Assembly: GCF_010729485.1 (NCBI RefSeq)
Contig: NZ_AP022609.1
Span: 3,968,001-4,032,000, forward strand
Direction of reading: 5' to 3'
Source of the DNA: Mycolicibacter hiberniae
Lineage (GTDB): Bacteria; Actinomycetota; Actinomycetes; Mycobacteriales; Mycobacteriaceae
Length of the DNA stretch: 64,000 bases
The notes under the pieces were generated by a model. That model made no database searches, was not told where the DNA came from, and saw nothing but the letters and a program-made list of their open reading frames with translations. A program made the translations under genes and the position numbers. Position 1 is the stretch's first letter. Each line of letters starts with the position of its first letter. Positions 1-10,200 of this stretch are shown here, piece by piece.

Positions 1-3000
1 GGTGGTCTCGGCGGCAACGGTGGCAACGGTGGTGCCGGCGGCACCATCTCCGGCGACGCGGGCAACGGTGGCGCCGGTGGCGCCGGCGGTGCTGGTGGAC
101 GCGGTGGTTACGGCGCCGACGGCGCGAATGCCGCTGCGGTGGCGTTCGGCAGCGGGCTCGACGGCGGCAACGGTGGCCACGGCGGCAGCGGTGGCATCGG
201 TGGACTCGGTGGCAACGGTGGCAACGGCGGCCAGGGTGGTCTCGCCACCCTCGGCGCTGACGGCCTGGTCGGTGCCGGCGGTGTCGGCGGCCAGGGTGGT
301 GCCGCGGGTAACGCCGGCAACGGCGGTATCGGTGCCAACGGTGCCGGTGGCGGCCTGAACGCGATCGCGGGCAAGGGTGGTAACGGCGGCGACGGCGGCG
401 ACCGCGGCCAGTTCGGCTTCGGTGGTGTGGGCGGCTTGAGCGGCGCCGGCCAGCAGGCCGGCAACGGCGGCAACGGCGGCATCGGTTCGGGCGGCAACGG
501 CGGGGCCGCTGGTCGCGGCGGCAACGGCGCGGTCCTGCCCAGTGGCAACCCGCAGGCCGGCGGTGCCGGCGGCGCGGGCGGTAACGCCGGAACCATCGGC
601 AACGGTGGCGCAGGTGGCGCCGGTGGCTCGGGCAGCATCGGCGGCAACGGCGCGAACGGCAATGCGCTCGGCGTGATCCACGGTGCGAACGGTCAGTCCG
701 GTGGGGACGCCGGTGCCGGTGGTGCCGGTGGTGCCGGTGGCTCGATCTCGGGTAACGGCGGTGCGGGCGGTGGCGCCGGCGTGGCGGGCACCGGAGGCAA
801 CGGTGGTAACGGCGCGCTCGGCAAGGCCGGTCTCGACGCCCCGGCAGGCAGCGGCGGTGTCGGCAGCAACGGCGGCAACGGTGGCAACGGCGGCAACGGT
901 GGCCACGGTGGTGCCGGCGGTAACGGTGGTGTCGGCGGTGCCGCCACCAACGGTGTGGCCGGCGCCAACGGCCTGGGCTCGGTGGGCGGCAGCGGCGGTA
1001 ACGCCGGCACGGGTGCCGACGGTGGCCGCGGTGGTCACGGTGCCGGTGGTGGCGTGAACCCGATCGCCGGCACCGGTGGTAACGGCGGTAGCGGCGGCGA
1101 CATCGGCGCGGCCGGCATCGGAGGCACGGGCGGCTTCAACGGTGACGGCACCCAGCGTGCCGACGGCGCGGACGGCGCGGCCGCTGCTCATGGCGGCAAC
1201 GGTGGGGCCGGCGGCAACGGCGGTAACGGGGCGCTCGGCTCCGGCCAGGCCGGCGGCAAGGCCGGCCACGGTGGCGCCGGCGGCAACGTCGGTAACGGTG
1301 GCGCGGGCGGTAACGGTGGTAACGGCGCGGACGGCTCGGCCGGAGTCACCGGCGGCGACGGCAACGGCACCAACGGTGGTTCGGGCGCTGCGGCAGGTAT
1401 TGGCGGTAACGGTGGCGCCGGCGGTTCCCTCGCCGGTGACGGCGGTGCGGGCGGTAGCGGTGGCCGCGGCGGTAACGGCGGCAACGGCGGTAACGGTGCT
1501 GCCGGCGTCAGCGGCAGTAATGGCGGCCACGGCGGTAACGGCGGCCACTCGTCCGACGGCGCGGCCGGCGGTCTGGGCGGCAACGCCGTGGCGGGCAACG
1601 CGGGTGTCGGCGGTAACGGCGGCGCGGCCGGTAACGCCGGCAACGGTGGCGCTGGTGGTGTCGGCGGTGGCGGCGGCAACAACGCCGTGGCCGGCAACGG
1701 CGGCAACGGTGGCGTGGGTGGCAACCGGCTCGGTATCGCCGGCACCGGCGGTGCCGGTGGCTTCGGCCAAGGCGGTCAGGCGGACGCCGGCGCCAACGGC
1801 GCTGCGGGCAGTGGCGGCGACGGCGGCGCCGGTGGAAACGGTGGCGCCGGTCAGGTCTTGGCCGACCGGTCGTCGCAGGCAGGCGGTAACGGTGGCATCG
1901 GTGGTGCCGCGGGCATCATCGGCAACGGTGGCGCCGGCGGTAACGGTGGCGCCGGTGCGACCGGTGCCACGGGCCTCGTCGACCTCAACGGCAACGGCAC
2001 CAACGGTGTCGGCGGCGCTACCGGTGGTAACGGCGGCGTCGGTGGCGCCGGCGGCAGCCAGTTCGGTAACGGTGGTGCCGGTGGACGCGGCGGTAACGGT
2101 GGTGCCGGTGGCGGCGGTGGCGTGGCCAACGGCATCGACGGCGCGCACGCAGCGGCGGGCAGTGGCAACTCCGGCGGCGACGGCACCGACGCGGGCCTCA
2201 GTGGTAACGGTGGTGTCGGCGGCCAGGGTGGCGCCGGTGCGCTCGGTGGCACCGCCACCAACGGTGCCCAGGGCGCTGCGGGTGTCGGCGGTAAGGGTGG
2301 CGACGGCGGTGTCGGTGGTGACGCCGGTCGCGGTGGTAACGGCGGTAACGGTGCTGGCGGCGGCGTGAACAACATCGCCGGCGATGGTGGTGCCGGTGGC
2401 CGCGGCGGCTTCGCGGGCGTCGGTGCGGCCGGCGGCGCGGGCGGCATCGGCGCCAACGGCCAGATCGCTGCCGGTGGAGCACACGGAGCGGCCGGTAACG
2501 CCGCCACCGGTAACGGTGGTAACGGCGGTCACGGCGGCGCAGGCGTCCTGCTGGGCAGCGGAATCTCGCAGTCCGGCGGTGACGGCGGCGCCGGTGGCGC
2601 GGGCGGCGCAGTGGGCACCGGCGGTGCCGGCGGTAACGGTGGTGCGGGCGCTGCCGGCACCAACGGCGCCACGCAGGGCACCGGCGAGGGTTCGCACGGC
2701 ACCAACGGCGGCCACGGCGGTTCCGGCGGCACCGGCGGCAAGGGCGGCCTGACCTCCGGTAACGGCGGCGCGGGCGGTTTCGGTGGTGCCGGTGGCATCG
2801 GCGGCAACGGCGGAAACGCGGCCAACGGCGCCAACGGCGCCAACGCGGCTGCCAACAGCGGCTTGGCCGGCGGCAACGGCGGCGACGCCAACGGCCACGG
2901 CGGTAACGGCGGCGTCGGCGGTAACGGCGGCAACGGCGGCCTCGGCGGTACCGCGACCAACGGGTCCGCGGGCACCAACGGCGTCGGCGGCGCCGGCGCC

Positions 3001-4005
3001 CGGGGCGGCAACGCCGGTAACGCCGGCAGCGGTGGTAACGGTGGCAACGGCGGCACCCTCACGGTCGGTGCCGGCACGGTCGCCGGCGCCGGCGGCAACG
3101 GCGGCAACAGCAACAGCAACGCGGGCGCGGCCGGCATCGGCGGAACCGGCGGCTGGAACGGCAACCACACCGCGCAGGCAGCCAATGGGGCGATCGGTTC
3201 GGCCGGCGCCGTGGGTCACGGCGGTAACGGCGGTAACGGCGCCAACGGTGCCAACGGCAACGCCTCCAACCACGGCCAGTCCGGTGGCGCCGGTGGCGCC
3301 GGCGGCAGCGCGTTGCTCGACGGCAACGGCGGCAAGGGCGGTAACGGCGGTAACGGCGGCACCGGCAACACGGCCGGTACGGCGGGTACCACCGGAACTC
3401 AACCGGCAGCCCAATCCGGCCTCAAGGGTGGCACCGGTGGTGCCGGCAACGACGGCAAGAACGGCGGGAACGGCGGTGCGGGTGGTACCGGCGGTGCCAG
3501 CGGCTCCAACTCGGGTAACGCCGGGTCCGGCGGTAACGGCGGCAACGGTGCTACCGGTTCGGCCGGTGGCGCCGGTGGTAAGGGCGGTACCGGTGCTACG
3601 GGTAACAGCGCCACCATGGTCGGTGGCGAGGGCGGTGACGGCGGCGTCGGCGGTAAGGGCGGCAACGGCGGCACTGGCGGTACCGCGGGAGCGGCCGGCG
3701 CCCTCAACAACGGCAATGGAACTGCCGGCAGCAGCGGCACCACCGGTAACAACGCGGCCGGCGGCGCGGGCGGCAAGGGCGGCACCGGCGGCAACGGCGG
3801 CACGACCAGCAACTCCGGCGGTACCTTGCAGGGCGGCATAGGCGGTACCGGCGGCACCGGTGGCCAGGGCGGCACCAGCGGCGGCGGCAACATAGCCAAC
3901 CCCGGCACCCCCGGCAACGCCGGCGGCAACCCGTCGGGTACCGGCAGTCGCACCGGCGGCACCGGTGGTGCCGGCGGTGCCGGCAGCGCGGGGGCCACCG
4001 GATGA
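1..4005 (+). CDS. PGRS-repeat protein, 3' part of gene (5' end outside window)
   Basis: The frame is open from the first base and stops with TGA at 4003-4005, so about 1,334 C-terminal residues are visible. The protein is almost entirely Gly-Gly-Ala/Gly-Gly-Asn/Gly-Gly-Val triplets, the PGRS type of mycobacterial surface or secreted proteins. Longer super-modules recur: an (I/V)AGxGGNGG element followed by a GG(W/F/L)N-like stretch starts near 361, 1063, 1687, 2374 and 3080, each module ending in a DLNGNGT- or SGNGG-like block. The last ~130 residues are richer in Thr and Ser and end in SAGATG without a recognisable C-terminal domain. No PE domain or signal can be judged because the N-terminus is missing. 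PGRS domains are described as surface-exposed and possibly Ca-binding in pathogenic mycobacteria; function here is unknown. The downstream PGRS gene is co-directional, 229 bp away. Confidence 0.9.
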   Translation, partial: GGLGGNGGNGGAGGTISGDAGNGGAGGAGGAGGRGGYGADGANAAAVAFGSGLDGGNGGHGGSGGIGGLGGNGGNGGQGGLATLGADGLVGAGGVGGQGGAAGNAGNGGIGANGAGGGLNAIAGKGGNGGDGGDRGQFGFGGVGGLSGAGQQAGNGGNGGIGSGGNGGAAGRGGNGAVLPSGNPQAGGAGGAGGNAGTIGNGGAGGAGGSGSIGGNGANGNALGVIHGANGQSGGDAGAGGAGGAGGSISGNGGAGGGAGVAGTGGNGGNGALGKAGLDAPAGSGGVGSNGGNGGNGGNGGHGGAGGNGGVGGAATNGVAGANGLGSVGGSGGNAGTGADGGRGGHGAGGGVNPIAGTGGNGGSGGDIGAAGIGGTGGFNGDGTQRADGADGAAAAHGGNGGAGGNGGNGALGSGQAGGKAGHGGAGGNVGNGGAGGNGGNGADGSAGVTGGDGNGTNGGSGAAAGIGGNGGAGGSLAGDGGAGGSGGRGGNGGNGGNGAAGVSGSNGGHGGNGGHSSDGAAGGLGGNAVAGNAGVGGNGGAAGNAGNGGAGGVGGGGGNNAVAGNGGNGGVGGNRLGIAGTGGAGGFGQGGQADAGANGAAGSGGDGGAGGNGGAGQVLADRSSQAGGNGGIGGAAGIIGNGGAGGNGGAGATGATGLVDLNGNGTNGVGGATGGNGGVGGAGGSQFGNGGAGGRGGNGGAGGGGGVANGIDGAHAAAGSGNSGGDGTDAGLSGNGGVGGQGGAGALGGTATNGAQGAAGVGGKGGDGGVGGDAGRGGNGGNGAGGGVNNIAGDGGAGGRGGFAGVGAAGGAGGIGANGQIAAGGAHGAAGNAATGNGGNGGHGGAGVLLGSGISQSGGDGGAGGAGGAVGTGGAGGNGGAGAAGTNGATQGTGEGSHGTNGGHGGSGGTGGKGGLTSGNGGAGGFGGAGGIGGNGGNAANGANGANAAANSGLAGGNGGDANGHGGNGGVGGNGGNGGLGGTATNGSAGTNGVGGAGARGGNAGNAGSGGNGGNGGTLTVGAGTVAGAGGNGGNSNSNAGAAGIGGTGGWNGNHTAQAANGAIGSAGAVGHGGNGGNGANGANGNASNHGQSGGAGGAGGSALLDGNGGKGGNGGNGGTGNTAGTAGTTGTQPAAQSGLKGGTGGAGNDGKNGGNGGAGGTGGASGSNSGNAGSGGNGGNGATGSAGGAGGKGGTGATGNSATMVGGEGGDGGVGGKGGNGGTGGTAGAAGALNNGNGTAGSSGTTGNNAAGGAGGKGGTGGNGGTTSNSGGTLQGGIGGTGGTGGQGGTSGGGNIANPGTPGNAGGNPSGTGSRTGGTGGAGGAGSAGATG
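361..3780 (+). repeat. PGRS super-repeat array, about 620-706 bp period
   Basis: Within the first PGRS gene a recurring landmark encoding (I/V)AGxGG begins near 361, 1063, 1687, 2374 and 3080, giving spacings of about 702, 624, 687 and 706 bp. Each unit has the same order of sub-blocks (AGxGGNGG, a short non-Gly patch, GNGGxGGxG, an LxxGxxQ(A/S)GG patch, [12 protein letters not shown]). The triplet repeat is therefore organised in modules of about 210-235 residues. Positions were estimated by eye. Confidence 0.65.
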
Positions 4006-4234
4006 TGACCCGCGCCTGCCCACCCCAGCCAGGACGTCCGTGGACGGCGGCGCCGTCGGCGATCTGCTCGCCGACGGGGCTGTCGCCCCGGGCCCGCGTC
4101 GGCGTGCCGCGCGGCGGCCTGACTGATCTTCGACCTCTTCCCCGCGGTGCTGAGACCTCGGTACCGACAACATCAAAAACTTGATCCGAGAAAGCATCAC
4201 CGACATGGGTTCGTCGCAGAATAGGGAGTCCCGC

Positions 4235-7200
4235 ATGACTGGTAAGCAGCACCGCACAGGGCGTCGTGGTTTCACGGGCGCAGAGGCCCGACGGCGTAGT
4301 CGGAGCGTTGCGGCGGCCGGTAGTGCGGTTGGGGCGTTTTTGACGTTTGGGATGGCGCCGTTGTCTGCGGCGCCTGCGGCGCATGCTGATGAGTTTGATT
4401 GGGTTGTGGACCTGCTGGGTGATGACCTGGCGGGTGCGTTCGCGGATCTGAGTCAGGCGTCGTCGTGGGAGACGTTGTTTGACGCGGGTTCGTGGGAGCC
4501 GTTGCTGTCGAACGTGGGGTTGTCGTTTGATGCGTCGGTGGCGGACCTGCCGGGTGGGGCGGCTGCGGATGACTGGTTCGGTTCGCTGTTCTACCAGCCG
4601 TTGTATGAGCTGGGGCAGGCTTGGATTCTGAGCCCGATCGGTGAGCAGGTCAATTCGTTTATCAACCTGTTCGGTTTCGGTCAGATGCTGATCGGTAACG
4701 GTGAAGACGGTATCGACGGTGGCACGTTGGCTGAGGCTGCTGGTGGTACCGGTGGTCTGTGGTTCGGTGATGGTGGTGCTGCGGGTACGTCGCTTGACGG
4801 TATCGGTGGTGTCGGTGGTTCGGCCGGCATGTTCGGTAATGGTGGCGTCGGTGGTGACGGTTTTGACGGCGGCGATGGTGGTGCTGGTGGTGCCGGCGGT
4901 TGGTTGATGGGCATCGGTGGTGATGGTGGTGCTGGTGGCGCTGGCATTGCTGGTGGTGATGGTGGCCTCGGTGGCGCCGGTGGTGCGGGTATCGGTCTGT
5001 TCTACGGCGTTGGTGGTAACGGTGGTCTCGGTGGCGACGGCGCGCTGGGTGCGGCCGGTGTGGCTGGTTTGGCCGGGCTGGACGGGTTGGCCGGTGACAA
5101 CGGTGGTGCCGGCGGTGCTGGTGGTGCCGGTGGTCGGGGTTCGTGGCTGATCGGTTCCGGTGGTAAGGGCGGCGCCGGTGGTGCCGGTGGCGCCGGTGGT
5201 GCCGGCGGCAATGGTGGTGCCGGTATCGACGGTGTGCTGGCCGGTGAAGACGGTGGCGACGCCGGTGACGGTGGCAACGGCGGTAATGGTGGTGCCGCGG
5301 GTGCTGCCGGTGCTGGTGGTGTCGGCGGTTGGATCGGTTCCAACGGTCTGGCCGGTGCGGTGGGTATCGGCGGTAATGGTGGCGCTGCCGGTATTGGTGG
5401 TAACGGTGGTGCGGGTGCTGACGGTGACGCGTCGAATCTTGATGGTGGTGCCGGTGGTCGTGGTGGCGACGCCGGTGTAGCCGGTAACGCGGGCGGCGCT
5501 GGTGGTGTCGCGGGTGCGGCGGCGACCTCCGGTGGTAACGGTGGCCGCGGTGGCGATGCTGCCGATGCGTTGGTGGCCGGTGGCAATGGTGGTGTGGGTG
5601 GTCGCGGTGGTGACGCGGGCAACCTGGGCGATGGTGGCGCCGGCGGTAACGGTGGTGCCGGTGCGGCCGGTGTCGCGGGCGCGACGGTCGGTGCCGATGG
5701 CACCGAGGGCCAGGCCGGTGGTAACGGTGGCGCTGGTGGTGCCGGTGGTGCGGCCGGTTCGCTGGCCGGTAACGGTGGCGCTGGTGGTGTCGGTGGTGCC
5801 GGCGCCGCGGGTGGTGCCGGTGGTGCTGCGGCTGATGGGGACGCGGGTCTTAACGCGGTGGCCGGTAGCGGTGCTGACGGTGGCGGCGGTGGCGATGCGA
5901 CCGGTACCGCGGGCAACGGTGGCGCCGGTGGTCTTGGTGGTGACGGTGGCGCTGGTGGTGCGTCGGCGAAGGGTCTGGCCGGTGTGCACGGTGCCGGTGG
6001 TGTCGGTGGCGACGGTGGCGCCGGTGGCGCGGCCGGTAACGGTGGCACCGGTGGTGCTGGTGCCGGCGGTGGACTTTCCGCGGTGGCCGGTGCCGGTGGT
6101 AAGGGCGGTAACTCCAGCTCGGCGGCCGGTGCCGGTGGCGTCGGTGGTGCGGGTGGCTCCAGTGGCGGGTTGTTGGCGGCCTCGGGTGCTGACGGTGGCG
6201 AGGGTGCGGCCGGTAACGGTGGCGACGGTGGTGTCGGTGGCGCGGGCCAGGTCCTCGGTGATGGCACCGTCCAGGCCGGTGGTGCCGGTGGTGCCGGTGG
6301 CGACGCCGCCGACCACGGCAACGGCGGTAACGGTGGAGCCGGCGGCCAAGGCGCAACCGGCCAAGGCGGCAGCACCGACCTCAACGGCAACGGCACGACC
6401 GGTGGCACCGGCGCAGCCGGTGGCGTCGGCGGTACCGGTGGCGCCGGCGGACAGTACTCCGGCAACGGCGGTAACGGTGGTACCGGCGGCGTAGGTGGTA
6501 CCGGTGGTGTCGGTGGCCGCGGCTACGACGGCGAGGACGGCATCGACGCGGCGGCCGGCAGTGGCGGCAGCGGTACCGACGGTGTGGACGCCGGCAACGG
6601 TGGCAACGGTGGCGTCGGTGGTGTCGGCGGCCAGGGTGGTGCCGGTGGTACGGCCGCAGCGGGCGCCGCCGGTCTCCAGGGTGACGGTGGTGCGGGTGGC
6701 CTCGGCGGTGCCGCCGGCGACGCCGGTAACGGCGGTAACGGTGGTGCGGGCGCCGGGGGCGGCGTCAACGCCACGGCGGGATCCGGCGGTAACGGTGGCG
6801 CCGGTGGTAACCGCGGTACGTCCGGTGCCGGTGGTGCCGGCGGTTGGAACGCGGACAACACCGCCCAGGCATCCTCCGGTGAGGCCGGGGCTGCCGGCAA
6901 CGGCGGCAACGGCGGCGCGGGCGGTAAGGGCGGCGACGGCGACCTGCTCGGCGGCATCGTCGCTCAGCACGGCGGCAACGGTGGCGCGGGTGGCGCCGCC
7001 GGAAACGACGGCGACGGTGGCGCCGGTGGCGCCGGCGGTATCGGCGCATCCGGTGTTCACGGGACGACCGTCGTCATCGACGGCACCGCTGGTGGTGCCG
7101 GTGCTCTTGGCGGCAACGGCGGCGCGGGTGGTGCCGGTGGAGCCAACTCCGGAACCGGCGGCGCCGGTGGCGCCGGTGGCGCCGGTGGTCACGGTGGTAA

Positions 7201-10200
7201 CGGCGGCGCCGCAGACGACGGTTACCTGCTGGACGGTGCGGGCGGCAACGGCGGTCACGCCGGCGCCGGTGGCGCGGGCGGCAGCGGCGGCGTCGGTGGT
7301 AACTCGGCCACCGGCACCGGTGGTGCGGGCGGTGACGCGGGTACCGGCGGTAACGCCGGCACCGCAGCAGCCGGCGGCCAGGGCAGTGGCGGTGGCGGCG
7401 GCACCAACGCCGGCGCGGGCGGCAACGGTGGCGATGGCGCCGTCGGCGGCGCGGCCGGCAAGGCGGGTGCAGGCGGCCTCGGCGTCATCGGTGGTGCCGC
7501 GGGTGCCGCGGGCGCGGCAGGCAGCAACACTGACGGTGCCGACGGCGGTCGTGGAGGCGACGGATTCGGGCTGATCACCGCGACCAACGTCGGCCAGGGT
7601 GGCGGCACCGGCGGCAGTGGCGGTAACGCCGCTGCGGTCGGAAATGGCGGCGCGGGTGGCACCGGTGGAACCGGCGCCACTGTCGACGGTGTGACCGGGA
7701 ACGACGGCCACGGCACCGAGGGTGCTGTCGGTGGCGTCGGCGGTGACGGCGGGGTTGGCGGCGCGGGTGGTAGCACCTCCGGCAACGGTGGCGCGGGTGG
7801 CTTCGGCGGTATCGGCGGCCAGGGCGGTGCCGGTGGAGCCGGCGCGGACGCCACCGTCGCAGACGCGAACGGCGGCAACGGCGGTAACGCCGGGGTCGGC
7901 GGTTCCGGCGGCAACGGCGGTCAAGGCGGCTCGGCCACCAACGGCACCGGGGGCGACGGCGGGAACGCCGGCGTCGGCGGAGACGGCGGTGTGGCCGGGG
8001 CTGGTGGCGCGGGCCTCGGTGGCGGCGGTGCCGCGACCGCCGGCAACGGCGGTACCGGCGGTGACGGTGCCCTCGGTGGTTCGGCCGGCAAGGCGGGTGT
8101 TGGCGGTACTGGAACGACCAACGGGGCCAATGGATCCGCTCGCGAAGACGGGGTCGCCAGCGACGGCGGCGTCGGCGGCCAGGGCGGCCACGGCAGCGGC
8201 CTGTGGGGCCTCGTCGGCCAGGGCGGCGGTAACGGTGGTACCGGCGGCAACGCGGCCGCGGTCGGCAATGGTGGAGCCGGTGGAGCCGGTGGCATCGGGG
8301 CGACCGTCGACGGCATCACCGCTGGAGACGGCCACGGCACGAATGGTTACGTCGGTGGTGTCGGCGGAAACGGTGGTGTCGGCGGTCTCGGTGGCACCAC
8401 GTCCGGTAACGGTGGCGCCGGTGGTAACGGTGGCGCCGGTGGCAAGGGCGGCGCCGGTGGCGCGGGTGCGGACGCGACGATCGCGGACGGCCACGGCGGC
8501 AACGCCGGCAACGCCGCAGCTGGCGGCGCGGGCGGCCACGGTGGCCAGGGCGGCGTGGCGAGCGCCGGTGTCGGTGGCGTCGGCGGTGACGCAGGCGACG
8601 GTGGTGCCGGCGGTGCCGGTGGTATCGGCGGTACCGGCCTCGGTGGCGGTGGCGGCACCAACGCGGGCAACGGTGGCGCGGGCGGTAACGGTGCCGATGG
8701 CGCCGCCGCAGGTGTCGCGGGTCTGGGTGGCGTCGGTTCGGAGGGCGACGGTGCCTCTGGAAGCAGCGGTGTTGCGGGGCTCGGCAGCGATGGTGGCGCG
8801 GGCGGTAACGGTGGTGCCGGCCTCGGCGTGATCGGCAGCACCGACATCGGCCAGGGCGGTGGTACCGGTGGCCTGGGCGGTAACGCGGCGACCTCTGGTA
8901 ACGGTGGCGCGGGCGGTGCCGGTGGCGCGGGTGCAGCGGGCGCGGCCGGGATCACCGAGGTGGATGGCCACGGCACCAACGGCACCCACGGCGGCGTCGG
9001 CGGATCCGGCGGTATCGGTGGCCAGGGCGGCTCGGCCGCGGGCAACGGTGGCGCCGGCGGTGTCGGTGGCGCTGGTGGTGCCGGTGGTGACGCGGGTCAT
9101 GGCGCGGACGGCATCAGCGCTGCGGTGGTCGCGATCGGCAGCGGTGCGTCCGGTGGCGACGGCACCGACGGCGGTAACGGTGGCATCGGCGGTAACGGTG
9201 GTGCCGGTGGCACCGGTGGAGTCGGCGGCACGGCGGCCAACGGCGCGGCGGGCGTTCAAGGCGCCGGCGGTGCCGGCGGTAACGCCGGTAACGCGGGCAA
9301 CGCCGGTAACGGTGGACGCGGTGCCGACGGCACCGGCGGCGGTAGCGGTGCGGTTGCGGGCTCCGGCGGTAACGGCGGGCACGGTGGTGACCGTGGTTCG
9401 GCCGGCACGGCGGGTGTCGGCGGCTGGAACGCCTCCCACACCAGCCAGGCGGCCGCCGGCAGCGCCGGTACTGCGGCAATCGGCGGTAACGGTGGCGCGG
9501 GCGGTAAGGGCGGCAGCGGCTTGCTGCTGGGCGACGGCACCGCGCAGATCGGTGGCGCCGGCGGTCACGGCGGTAACGCCGGAACCATCGGTACCGGTGG
9601 CGCGGGCGGTAACGGCGGCGCGGGCGCGTCCGGTGCGACCGGGTCGGTCGCGACGGCCCACGGCGGAACGGGCGGCAACGGTGCCGCCGGCGGCAACGCC
9701 GGTAGCGGCGGTAAGGGCGGCACGATCTCCGGTAACGGCGGTCTCGGTGGTGTCGGTGGCGCCGGAGGTAACGGCGGCACCGGCGGCGCGGGCATCCAGG
9801 GCATCGCGGGTGCCGATGCGGTCGCGGGCAGCGGCGGCAACGGCGGCGACGGAACCAACGGTGGCAACGGTGGCGACGGCGGCCACGGTGGCGCCGGCGG
9901 TAACGGCGGCAAGGGTGGCTCCGCAACCAACGGTGCCGCGGGCCTGGAAGGCAGCGGCGGCCTGGGCGGCAACGGCGGTGCTTCCGGGCAGGCCGGCAAC
10001 GGTGGTCACGGCGGCGCGGGTGCCGGCGGCGGTGTCGGCGACACGGCCGGAAACGGTGGCAACGGTGGAACCGGTGGCGACCGTGGTGTCGGCGGTGCGG
10101 CCGGCAAGGGCGGCCTGAGCGGTGACGGCGTCACCTACCGTGCCGACGGTTCGCTGGGCGCTGACGGCGGCGGCGGCAACGGCGGTAACGGCGGCGCCGG

